Shown: positions 22,098-32,870 of the stretch, piece after piece
Layout: the number at the start of each line of letters is the position of its first letter
Numbering within the stretch: position 1 is the stretch's first letter
Assembly (NCBI GenBank): GCA_018417955.1
Contig: JACTVC010000007.1
Coordinates: 744,001-808,000 of the forward strand
Direction: 5' to 3'
Length of the DNA: 64,000 nucleotides
From: Laccaria trichodermophora
Taxonomy: Eukaryota; Basidiomycota; Agaricomycetes; Agaricales; Hydnangiaceae
Made by a program: the position numbers and the translations under genes
The notes under the pieces: generated by a model
The model's input: only the letters and a program-made list of their open reading frames with translations
What the model was told of the DNA's origin: nothing
The model's database searches: none

Positions 22098-23310
22098 ATG
22101 TCTCGTCACAAGGAAATCGCATCTACTACGGCGTCTGCCCAAGATTCACACTTCGAAACCCTATATGACCCCAGAACCGAGTCATTTCTGCACTCTTGCA
22201 TGGGACGGTTTGCCATGACGAGGGAAGAAGTCATCGAGAAGGCCACTCAAGAGTATGGCGCTCTCGAACTTGCTGTGAAATCAAACGAAAATACAGAAGC
22301 GAGGGTGAAGGCAGCTATGGAGAGGACTCATTCACATGGTCTTGGAAGTTATCAACTTCAAATCGGTGTGCGTCGTGGTCTGCCATATTGAGTCTCATAT
22401 TTATCGAAGGCTGATTTTTTTTAACCATGCAGAAGCCCGAGCCAGGGGAAGACGTCACTGTAGTGCAACTAGGATCTAGGATCTCAATTAGGATTTGGCA
22501 TGGGGACTTGGCATGTATCCAGTCTTCGCCTTTGACTTCGTGAGTGGTCGAGGTCAACACATCCGCACACCAAAAGACATCAAAATTTATTCCATGCCAA
22601 CTGAATTGGCTCCGCGCGCACAAGTTCCGTTTATGGAACAGTCAGAGAGGGCTGAAGCGACATTATCAGCGCCCGCACATTCATTTCCGCACTCACCATC
22701 CATTGTCGTTCAAAACAACCACGATGATCCTAACTGGCAGACTTACATCGTTCAAGAAGGCATCGTCCCTCGTATCAGACAACGCAACCATGAGGATCGG
22801 ATCCTCATTATACCCACACGAAACCCGAATGGCACCACTTCTGCTGTGCTCCAGCCTTGGCGAGGGTAATCCGATTCTCGAAGTAGACGTCACTCAGAAT
22901 CTCGCGGTTTTCGGTGTGCCCTCGCGGTTTTGTGTCTGAAGTTGCTCTTGTCCTATCGCCTTGGGTGCGTTTACTCTCGTGATGGCGCATTTTGCTTTCG
23001 CAGCGGAGGTCCTCATACCAAAGAGGTTCCTACGTATCTAAAGTGTGGCTCGGGATGGGATCTGGGCGGAAGGTTCATTCCAATGAATTTGGGTTACCGG
23101 TTACCAGGACATTACCCTCATATCTGCATGACCGACGCCGAGTCAAGTTCGCACCTGGAACCTCAGGCCATGTCCACTAGATATGATATCGACCGCGGGA
23201 GAGGATTGGCAAAATGTGACCTTTTAGCATGTGCCACGAGACTGCGGGAATCGGTCCGTCATCCGATAGCTCAGGATAGCTCCGCCTCTTATTGTTTTCT
23301 CCACAATTAG
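22098..23310 (+). CDS. Hypothetical multi-exon protein
   Basis: Starts MSRHKEIASTTASAQDS at 22098. Exon 1 is 22098-22367, followed by an intron (GTGCGT..CAG, 22368-22432) and an exon reading KPEPGEDVTVVQLGSRISI. A further open stretch (about 22594-22868) reads MPTELAPRAQVPFMEQ...SIVVQNNHDDPNWQTYIVQEG. A last exon after a CAG acceptor near 23003 reads GGPHTKEVPTYLKCGSGWDL...FIPMNLGYRLPGHYPH and stops at 23310. Exon 1 is helical and acidic. The middle junction near 22540 could not be placed in phase. I do not recognise the family. Confidence 0.45.
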
Positions 23311-23553
23311 ACTCCATTTCCTCCTTGATGAGGTTCGCTCTGATGGACACACAATAAGAAGGCCGAGCAGCGTAGATGAAGCTGTCATAGAACTCCTTCG
23401 AGGCTGATCACGGCCTCAGTGCTTTTGTTCTAGCGCACTATGTATAAGTACACACGCTAAGAAGTCGCCGCAGCAATCTCACACCCAGGACGCACGTCCT
23501 CCACTCTCTCCTCAATCCTTCGTGTCGAGGCTGCAGCATCATCTTCGTCGTCC

Positions 23554-24731
23554 ATGTCCTTCTCTAGCCCGATGAAAGTGGTCTTCCCACCACCTCCACC
23601 AACGACGAATTCCTTGACGGCTCCACAGCGTGCCCAACTTCTTCGCAAGACGAGAAAGCTGGAAAAGATTTTGGGAACAGCCCCTCATCTTGTGGATACC
23701 TCTGTTACCAATGGTGCGTAGGAGTGGCAATGTTTCCTTGTTTTAAGTTAAGACCCACCTCAGATCCTCTTTACATTTCTCTGCCGTCCAAGAAGAGGTC
23801 ATCGATTGACTCAATGGCGTCTGGCTCCTCCTCAAGTAGCGCCAGTTCAACTCTGCGCTCGTCATCCATTGGGCGTCACGCGTCGACGTCATCGACTACT
23901 ATGCCCGCATCATTGAAATCTGACTCACTACGATCACGACGCTCAAGTTCACCACCGACTTCGAATGACAAACCCCCCTTCCTCCGTCTGGCTATTTCAC
24001 CCCCTGCGCTTGACACAATACCTGCGTCTCCGGCTGCTTTTGACGCATCCCCATGCACCTTCTACGATCTTCAGAACACGCACACAATCAGCCCTGTCGA
24101 AGTCTTACCACGAGATTCCCCTGTCCTTCCATCATTTTCGATCCCGTTACCGAGCACCACTCGCAGGCAGAAGATGGACCGTGTTCGCCGCAAGCTCGGC
24201 GAAGGTGTTCCCATCGGCCTTGTTTTCCCGCCGGAAGAAACACTCCCATCCACTCCTTCGCAGGACTCCATGAAATTTACCACCCCTCCGCCAACTCCGC
24301 GTCCACGAAAATCTTCCGCGATTGAAGCCAGCCGTGACTCCATCGCGGAATCTTCTTCTGTTCATCGAGCCGGACGGCGCTCTGCAAAGCGGTCGCCCAC
24401 CTCACCCCCGAGCTCTAAATCCGCTCCCTCGTCACCTTCCGATTCATATTCGAGAGAAAAGCTTAGTGCCATCATTGAAAGCCCAGATGAGCATGGAGCT
24501 AGTTGTTCGGAGGAGTTTGGTCGTCGTTCGATGAGCTCTGGCGAACGAAACCTTCCACAAGAGTGGTTTGGGCGTACGGATGAGGTGAAAGTGAAGATTT
24601 GGAGTACAAGGAAAGGATATTGTGGATGGCAAGAGGGTCCTCCCGTCCCAGTCAAAGACGAGGCCAGTCGAGATTCCAAGAGGCGGTCTCTGAGTTACAG
24701 GAAGCCTCCTCCGTCTATGATTGAGCACTGA
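23554..24731 (+). CDS. Ser/Pro-rich hypothetical protein
   Basis: Exon 1 (23554-23713) starts MSFSSPMKVVFPPPPPT and contains the basic helix QRAQLLRKTRKLEKILGTAP. A phase-1 intron (23714-23763) leads to exon 2, 23764-24731. The protein is about 375 residues, most of it Ser/Pro/Arg low complexity with many RSS/SPP clusters, suggesting a disordered, phosphorylated protein. Two less biased patches are RRQKMDRVRRKLGEGVPIGLVFP and, near the end, EVKVKIWSTRKGYCGWQEG. I recall the N-terminal helix and the RRKLGEGVP patch as conserved in mushroom homologs of unknown function. The open frame of over 1 kb is well supported. Confidence 0.75.
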
Positions 24732-25045
24732 ACGAGCACCATGAACTTGAAATGACTTTGGTTTCTTACTCAACTATTCAACGCCTTCTTCATGAGCAAG
24801 TTATGTAATTGTTTAGTAAAGAAAAATTTCCTAGATCGATTCTGGAAGTCGTCCTCCTAGGTTTCGATAATGCATCATGTCTTACGCTGGCATTCGCTTG
24901 TCCAACGCTCTGTACAATACATTTTTGGTTCTTACAACACACCTGTTCCCATTCCCATTCCCAATCAAGTGCCCTTTTCGCCACTATATATGGCGATTTT
25001 CTCACTAGCGTAATATTCCTTCATGTATGATGTGTTGGGCAAAAA

Positions 25046-25126
25046 TGACCGAGACAGGGGTCGAACCTGCAATCTCCTGATGCCGCGTTATCGTAGTCAG
25101 ACGCGATGCCATTTCGCCACACGGCC
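25046..25126 (-). tRNA. tRNA-Arg(ACG) with 9-nt intron
   Basis: The reverse complement starts GGCCGTGTGGCG, has D-stem/loop GGCG-AAATGGCA-TCGC and anticodon stem TCTGA/TCAGG around loop CTACGA..A. It has a T-arm with GGTTCGACCCC and a 3' end CTCGGTCA. The canonical intron after position 37 is TAACGCGGC. A T-run follows the 3' end (TTTTTGCCC). One acceptor-stem mismatch (T-T at pair 6) is visible. Confidence 0.85.
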
Positions 25127-25232
25127 ATGTCAAGTGCAGCTTGATATATGTTTGAGTTCTAAGGACCTTCGGCCAATTACCGACGGACCCCTATTAACGG
25201 TTTCGTAGTCATCAGCAAATTGGGAAAAAGTA

Positions 25233-25391
25233 TATATGGCTATATATGGCCATATATTCAACACAATCGTCACAATTCAATGTATTGTATGTTGTTTTGA
25301 CATAGCCATATAACCTAACAAACATTGCCAACCTTCACAAGGATTGTGAAATCTGCCGACCATTATATGGCCATATATGACCATATAATGT
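25233..25391. repeat. Cluster of CCATATATGG-like palindromes
   Basis: TATATGGCTATATATGGCCA lies near 25235, and the interrupted palindrome CATTATATGG..CCATATAATG near 25362 has 10-bp perfect arms. A related string recurs near 25945. It could be the remnant of a MITE, as the two ends are inverted relative to each other. No gene is supported from here to 26535. Confidence 0.5.
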
Positions 25392-26535
25392 CTCAGGCTG
25401 GCAACGAGAAAAAAGATTTGAATCTACTAGCTATCGTAGATACTCAGTTGCCGTGGTTGTACGGTTTAACCTTTTGATTAGAAGGTCTTCAGAGTGGAGT
25501 ACAAGCTCGCTTATGGTAAGTTACATATGTATAAATAATTTTTTCGTGTTCTGCTGGGTTCGATCTCAAGGTCTCAGGGTCTTATCTCAAATTTACTCAT
25601 GCTCACTCAATCTCAGGTCAGTTCCGTTAGGCAACGTTAGTTCACATAGACAATGAACCGGAAGCCGTCATACCCTGCCACTGGATGTGGACAGAAGAAG
25701 AAAAAAATTGTTCCGTAGCAAGTTCAGCATTGCAGACGGTTTGGAATTTGCCATCTCTGCAAGTATGACAGAGATGATCAGACAGCAGACTTTGGAGATG
25801 GCAAGATTTGTGAATTCTGGTCTATGTAGGCTTTCAAGCTGTCTAAAATCACAACATAAGTTCTATCAGTCAAGCAAATATACAAGGGAATATAATGCAT
25901 ATATGTGATTGCCAAGCGTTTACCAGGCTTGTGAATTCTATGTATGGTCATGTATGGCCATGTAATCGCCACCACGTGCTGTGAAAATCACAGGGGGAAA
26001 CCAGGATTTCCACGATTTGCTGATGGTAAATAATGATCTTTTAAGATTAAGAGACTTACTTATTTCTTTGAATGACGTTCCCTCCTTCTATTGCACGCTT
26101 GATGTTGTGATGTTGACGAGCAGTGGGGGACAATCGCTAGGAACCTAAGTGCTATGGAACCATGGTTTCTATTTTTGAGGAGCATAATCATCGTCATGAT
26201 TCAACAGCCGGGACTAAACAAAACAGTGGGAAGGAGGGCGAAAAAAAGACGAAATACCATTGAACTCGAAGCTGAGCGAACAATAAGCGAATGAATGAAA
26301 TGCAGCCTTTTTTCTGGATGTCATAACAAGGGTGTAGGACTTGAGAATGACTTCAGCGAGTTTCTGCTCACTCGCGAAAGTGAAGTAGCTACGGCTACAT
26401 ACGTAGTGCTCGATCCCTGCACAACTATGCCAAGGCAAAGTTTACGTAGAAGTCTGCGGTAGGTGTAGTACCTCCCCCAATGGAGCAGGAGATCTGCGAG
26501 CATAAGCCGTGAGTATTTTTGAAGTTGATAGTACA
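25392..26535. other. Intergenic stretch
   Basis: Short frames only. Nothing recognised on either strand. Confidence 0.4.
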
Positions 26536-27137
26536 TTAAAGAAGCCTTGCCGTGAATGTGAACTGCTTGCCATCAACAGTCATGTCACGGTTTGACTGAG
26601 AATTGGCTGTAACAGTACTCCTGTCCCTCGAATTGAAAAGTTTTTGGTCGGTGTTGATATCCTTGCTGACAATTTTGGCATGGCACGAGTTGGATCCAAT
26701 ATAGGGCATTGCAAAGCACCATGCAAACTTCCAGTTGGGATCGGGAGAATCGTAGGAAATCAGAACAGAGACCCCGTCTGGACCGAAAGGTGCATCATAT
26801 TTCCATCCGGAGCCTTCTGACTTCTTCGAAACGCTCTGCGGCTCTTGTTCTATCCACCCTTCTGCCGCCAAGATGCGTTTGTAGGGTTTAAGCCTCCAAT
26901 CCGTGTTATTGTGAAGTTTGACCTTGACATACCAGTTGGTCGCAGCACTCTGGGCTTGCGCCAATGTCCGTATTTTCTGAGAGAAGAATAACATAGATAC
27001 TTGAATGTGATATAGTATAGCACCTCGTCGCGGTTGCCACCGCCTAGGACCAAGGTTTCGACGTCCTAGCGAATTTTAGTGAGAATCAGGAAACCGGGGC
27101 GAACTTGAAGTGATGATCGTACAGTAGACTGGGACAT
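26536..27137 (-). CDS. Small beta-rich protein, possibly cytolysin/defence-fold
   Basis: Three exons: ATG at 27137 (MSQST), then DVETLVLGGGNRDE, then KIRTLAQAQSAATNWYVKVK and onward to a stop at 26536. Both introns are standard (GTACGA..TAG and GTGCTA..CAG), giving about 160 residues. There is no signal peptide. The main exon has the alternating pattern HNNTDWRLKPYKRILAAEGW...GSGWKYDAPFGPDGV...PYIGSNSCHAKI, like compact beta-sandwich proteins in which an N-N-T/W opening and a G-S-N motif recur, including aegerolysin-like and similar fungal defence proteins. The exact family is not identified, so the function is inference. It has no related neighbour. Confidence 0.65.
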
Positions 27138-27548
27138 GTCGTTGAGGAATCTCTCGTGTTCTGTCAGCCTCTTATATGCATGCCACAAGCGCCATGCAAT
27201 CCGTACATCATTTGGACGTGGAGGCAATGAGCGCCGTAGTCACAAGGGTCTTAATAATGCACGGTTATCTGCGTCCAGGCTCCTATTGATGCTGGACCTT
27301 GAACAACGTCGGTGGGATGATCTTGAGACTTGAAGCTTGAGCTATCACAGTATGTATGCGTTAGGTGTACCATGTGCTTGCCTTGCGACATCCTCACTTC
27401 CAAGGGCGTCTGCTAGAAACAGTCATACTCCTGCAGGACGCGTTTCAAACGAGGATCAGCAGTTGAAAGCTAAGTAGGATGCGATATAGTTAGAAACTGG
27501 TAGAGACAACCATAGACACGTACTTTACACCCTGAGAAAGAAAGGTGT

Positions 27549-27730
27549 TTATGCAGTCTGAAGCTGGGATGTTCTGTCAACCGTTGTAGAAGCTTCCTCT
27601 TGAGGCTTATATTTCAGGCTGAGTCATAGTACGGGAAGCTGACTGTGACATACTTGTTAGACGACATCAAGTGAAGAGGTCGACGACGAACAACTCCTCC
27701 CAGGGAAAGTCCAGTGGACCAAGTCGCCAT
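27549..27730 (-). CDS. Possible very small protein with mitochondrial-type N-terminus
   Basis: ATG at 27730 opens MATWSTGLSLGGVVRRRPLH, an amphipathic Arg-rich leader with no acidic residue. A GTATGT..CAG intron of about 35 nt then joins LKYKPQEEASTTVDRTSQLQ, ending at 27549. This gives about 49 residues. Short length and lack of a recognised family make it uncertain. Sequence from 27731 to 28185 shows nothing. Confidence 0.3.
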
Positions 27731-28440
27731 CGATTCAACCGCCTCTCAGAAGACTGACAAGTGGGAAGACGCATGAAATTGAGGTACTGTTGAAAGATGA
27801 TGAACGAGGTTAAACGAGGTGCAAATGAGCCAGGACAATTTGAGGTACCAGGATGGGATGTTGGATTAGATGAGAGTGGATAGAGAGAGTTTTGATACTT
27901 GGAGGTCTCAAACCGAAGATGGCGTGGAGGAGTGTTGAAGTTGAAGCTGTCTGTATGGGATTGTCATCGGCTGGATCGATCTTTCCCCTTGTAACTCACC
28001 AACCTCGCTACCAACCTCTCCCCTTCTCCTGAACCAGCACCCGCCATATCCTTCCTCAGCTTCTTCTCTGGCCGAAAGATTCACAACTGCCATGACAAGC
28101 TTGTGATAGCTCTGCACAGCCGAAGGGCGGTGGAAGCATTAACGAAGCTAGACTAGTCGTCGACTGCCAGGTGCTAGAAACAGATGGCATTCATGCACAA
28201 GTACTCATATGTTACATTATAGTTCAATGGTACTCCACATGGTCAATTGTACCTATGTACCATAGAGCTACCCCAATGGGGCCAATGCTATCTAGACACT
28301 ATTGAATAAAGTTGGGCCCAATGCATGCTTTTACCTTAAGGTGAGATAGTGTGGCCCAATTGTGAAATATCCTGCAACATTGGGCCCAATTGCTATTTAA
28401 CATGTGATCATATGCTGGACCGACGAAAAAGTAGGCCGAA

Positions 28441-28730
28441 AGATACATCCGAAGACAGGGGGAGGTCACTACTATGACACTGATTTCTCTGCCTTCTCAA
28501 TCCTTGCTTTGATCCGAAGCTCCTCTTCCTTCAGCATGACCATAGTATCCAACTGCCTCAACTGATCCTCTATGTGTGCCATTGCCTCCAAAAGAGCATC
28601 TCAAGCTCTCAAACCCTCCTCGTATTCCCGATGCAATACCCTGTGGGCTATTCGGGCGTTTTCCAGTGGATTGGTAAGTCTTCCCACATCAGGCAACACA
28701 ACATCAAAAAATGAGGCGATCTTCGGCTCA
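28441..28730 (-). pseudogene. Coiled-coil coding remnant inside the foldback element
   Basis: The minus strand reads FFDVVLPDVGRLTNPLENAR and RIAHRVLHREYEEGLRA, then an in-frame TGA, then DALLEAMAHIEDQLRQLDTM and KEEELRIKARIEKAEKSVS before a stop. Heptad-like spacing of Leu/Met/Ile with E/K suggests a coiled coil. Apart from the one stop, the frame is open for about 90 codons, so this is probably the broken 3' end of a gene of the parent autonomous element. No transposase motif is seen. Confidence 0.5.
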
Positions 28731-28734
28731 AATT

Positions 28735-31700
28735 GAAATCCGACATGTCAAAACCGAAGATTTCGTCAGCTGGTAGTGCTGAAATCCCTCCAGAAATATT
28801 GTGTTGCCTGCCAAAGAATATGTGCACTCAACACATGTTAAAACCGAAGATTTTGTCAGCTTGTAGTGCCGAAGTACTTGCGGAAATATTGTGTTGGCTC
28901 TCAGAGAATATGTGCACTCAACACATGTTAAAACCGAAGATTTCATCGGCTGGTAGTGCCGAAATACCTGCAGAAATATTGTGTTGCCTCCCAAGGACTA
29001 TGTGCACTCAATGGATGTAAAAACCAAAGATTTCATCGGCTGGTAGTGCCGAAATACCTCCAGAAATATTGTGTTGGCTCTCAGAGAATATGTGCACTCA
29101 ACACATGTTAAAACCGAAGATTTTGTGGGGTGGTAGTGCCGAAGTAACTCCGGAAATATTGTGTTGCCTCTCAAAGAACATGTGCACTCAACACATGTTA
29201 AAACCAAAGGTTTTGTCAGCTGGTAGTGCCGAAGTACCTATGGGAATATTGTGTTGCCTCCCAGAAAATATGTGCACTCAATAGATATTAAAACCGAAGA
29301 TTTTGTTGGCTGGTAGTGCCGAAATACCTCTGGAAATATTGTGTTGCCTCCCAAAGACTATGTGCACTCAATACATGTTAAAAGTGAAGATTTCGGCAGC
29401 TGGTTGAGGGATATTGTGTTGCCTCCTGGAAAATATGTGCATTCAACACATGTTAAAACCGAAGATTTCGTCCGCTGGTTGTGCTGAAGTACCTCCAGAA
29501 ATATTGTGTTGGCTCTCAGAGAATATGTGCACTCAACACATGTTAAAACCGAAGATTTCATCGGCTGGTAGTGCCGAAATACCTGCAGAAATATTGTGTT
29601 GCCTCCCAAGGACTATGTGCACTCAATGGATGTAAAAACCAAAGATTTCATCGGCTGGTAGTGCCGAAATACCTCCAGAAATATTGTGTTGGCTCTCAGA
29701 GAATATGTGCACTCAACACATGTTAAAACCGAAGATTTTGTGGGGTGGTAGTGCCGAAGTAACTCCGGAAATATTGTGTTGCCTCTCAAAGAACATGTGC
29801 ACTCAACACATGTTAAAACCAAAGGTTTTGTCAGCTGGTAGTGCCGAAGTACCTATGGGAATATTGTGTTGCCTCCCAGAAAATATGTGCACTCAATAGA
29901 TATTAAAACCGAAGATTTTGTTGGCTGGTAGTGCCGAAATACCTCTGGAAATATTGTGTTGCCTCCCAAAGACTATGTGCACTCAATACATGTTAAAAGT
30001 GAAGATTTCGGCAGCTGGTTGAGGGATATTGTGTTGCCTCCTGGAAAATATGTGCATTCAACACATGTTAAAACCGAAGATTTCGTCCGCTGGTTGTGCT
30101 GAAGTACCTCCAGAAATATTGTGTTGGCTCTCAGAGAATATGTGCACTCAACACATGTTAAAACCGAAGATTTCATTGGCTGGTAGTGCCGAAATACCTG
30201 TGGAAATATTTTGTTGGCTCTTGGAGAATATGTGCACTCAACACATGTTAAAACCGAAGACTTTGTCAGCTGGTAGTGCCGAAGTACTGCCGGAAACATT
30301 GTGATTTTGTTGGTGGGTAGTTCCGAAGTACCTCCAGAAATATTGTGTTGCCTCTCAAAGAATATGTGCACTCAACACATGTTAAAGCCGAAGATTTTGT
30401 TGGCTCATAATGCCGAAGTACCTCCGGGAATACTGTGTTGCCTCCCAGAAAATATGTGCACCGAATAGATATTAAAACCGAAGATTTCGTTGGCTGGTAG
30501 TGCCGAAGTACCTCCGGGAATATTGTGTTGCCTCCCAGAAAATATGTGCACTCCATAGATATTAATACCGAAGATTTCATCAGCTGGTTGTGCCAAAGTA
30601 TCTCTGGAAATATTGTGTTGCCTCCTAAGGACTATGTGCACTCAATACATATAACCAAAGATTTCGTTGGCTCATAGTGCCGAAGTACCTCCAGGAACAT
30701 TGTGTTGCCTCCCAGAAAATATGTGCACCAAATAGATATTAAAACCGAAGATTTCGTCGGCTGGTAGTGCCGAAGTACCTCCAGAAATATTGTGTTGCCT
30801 CCCAAGGACTATGTGCACTCAATACATATAACCAAAGATTTCGTCGGCTCGTAGTGCCGAAGTACCTCCAGGAATATTGTGTTGCCTCCCAGAAAATATG
30901 TGCACTCAATAGATATCAAAATCGAAGATTTCGTCGGCTGGTAGTGCTGAAATACCTGTGGAAATATTGTGTTGGCTCTCGGAGAATATGTGCACTCAAC
31001 ACATGTTAAAACCAAAGATTTCGTCGGCTCGTAGTGCCGAAGTACCTCCGGTAATATTGTGTTGCCTCTCAAAGAATATGTGCACTCAACACATGTTAAA
31101 ACCGAAGATTTCATTGGCTGGTAGTGCCGAAATACCTGTGGAAATATTGTGTTGGCTCTCGGAGAATATGTGCACTCAACACATGTTAAAACCGAAGATT
31201 TTGTCGGCTGGTAGTGCCGAAGTACTGCCGGAAATATTGTGATTTTGTCGGCGGGTAGTGCCGAAGTACCTCCAGAAATATTGTGTTGCCTCTCAAAGAA
31301 TATGTGCACTCAACACATGTTAAAGCCGAAGATTTTGTTGGCTCGTAATGCCGAAGTACCTCCAGGAATATTGTGTTGCCTCCCAGAAAATATGTGCACT
31401 CAATAGATATCAAAATCGAAGATTTCGTCGGCTGGTAGTGCTGAAATACCTGTGGAAATATTGTGTTGGCTCTCGGAGAATATGTGCACTCAACACATGT
31501 TAAAACCGAAGATTTCGTCGGCTCGTAGTGCCGAAATCCCTCTGGAAATATTGTGTTGCCTCTCAAAGAATATGTGCACTAAACAAATGTTAAAACCGAA
31601 GATTTCGTCGGCTTGTAGTGCCGAAGTACCTCCGGGAATATTGTGTTGCCTCCCAGAAAATATGTGCACTCCATAGATATTAATACCAAAGATTTCATCA

Positions 31701-31790
31701 GCTGGTTGTGCCGAAGTATCTCTGGAAATATTGTGTTGCCTACATGTTAAAACCAAAGGTTTCAGTGGCTGGCAATGCCAAAATACATCC
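28735..31790 (+). repeat. 90-bp tandem array, left (about 33 units)
   Basis: Unit core: CATGTTAAAACCGAAGATTT, then GGCTGGTAGTGCCGAA(G/A)TAC, CTCCGGAAATATTGTGTTGC and CTC(T/C)CA(A)AGAATATGTGCACTCAA. The period is 90 bp (for example 28831, 28921, 29011, 29101). Two unit subtypes alternate (ACACATGTTA and ATAGATATTA). A 615-bp block is duplicated: frames at 28998-29207 and 29613-29822 are identical. Because 90 is divisible by three, frames stay open on both strands over several units; these are artefacts of the period. Confidence 0.92.
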
Positions 31791-31799
31791 GGGAATATT

Positions 31800-32870
31800 G
31801 TTTTGCTTCTCGGAAAATATGTGCACCTTCAATAAGCCAAAGTAGCTGTGAAACCCGAAGCTTTCAGCTTCTGTTAGTGCCGAAATTCTTCTTTGATCTC
31901 CTGGAAACATTGTTTGACCTTCCGGGAACATTGTTTAACCCCCCTGGGAACATTGTTTGACCTTCCCGGAACCTTGTCTGACCATATACAACTGTTGTTT
32001 CACCTTCTGGGGAATATTCATACCCACCATCATCATTGGTTGATCTTCTGAGCCACCATGTAGTATAAAACAAATTGTTGAAAATTCACTCCAGTCAAGG
32101 TTATACATAACCTTTTGAGTTCACACACCGGATACATATCAATATGGTTGAACAGAAGTAAGTTGACCATCATTCTGAATCTGCTTGCAATTCCGGAAAA
32201 AGACTGGGGGGTAAGGGAGGGCATTCAATCTCTTTCTTGATCCATCAATGCGTCAGTGAGCACTTACTCATCTTGTAGTATTATCATGAAATGCTTTCAA
32301 ATCTCCAAAATTTGTCTGTCTTGACATTCATCTTTACACTGATCATGGAATACAAGACAAGTATTTACTCAGTGACATATTGATTGATCAAGAAAAAGAT
32401 GAATCAACTCTCTTACCCCCGTTTCAGTCTGCTGTTGCAGAATGATGGTTAATTTCCAGTTAAGTAACCTAACTTTCAAACACTAGTCAACATGCTTCTG
32501 TTGAATCGTATTCATACATATCTGGTATGTGAACTCAAAGCATTCTCCCCAGGTTATGTACAACCTTAACTGCGGTGGAAAAAACTTCAGTACAGTTTGT
32601 TTTACATGACATTGTGGCCCAGAAGATCAACAAATGATAATACTGGGTATCTATATTCCGCAGAGGTGAAACAATGTTTCCAGACAGTGAAAGAATAGTA
32701 GTGTATGGTTAGACAATGTTCCTGGAAGGTCAAACAATGTTCCTGGAGGGTCAAACAATGTTCCCGGAGGGTCAAGCAATGTTTCCAGGAGATCAAAGAA
32801 GAATTTCGGCACTAACAGAAGCTGAAATCTTTGGGTTTCACAGCTACTTTGGCTTCTAGAGAGGCAACAC
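31800..32870. repeat. Inverted-repeat core of the foldback element
   Basis: 31840-32000 (with repeated GGAACATTGTTTGACC) is the reverse complement of 32670-32860. Further in, TAAAACAAATTGTTGAA...GGTTATACATAACC (32066-32115) pairs with 32550-32610, and GGGGGTAAGGGAGGGCATTC near 32208 pairs with 32400-32425. The axis is about 32300. The short 21-22-bp subrepeat TCAAACAATGTTCC(T/C)GGAGG occurs at least four times on the right. Confidence 0.8.

Noticed and set aside
28735..31790. CRISPR-like array
   Set aside because: Whole units are repeated with no unique spacers, and the host is a eukaryote.
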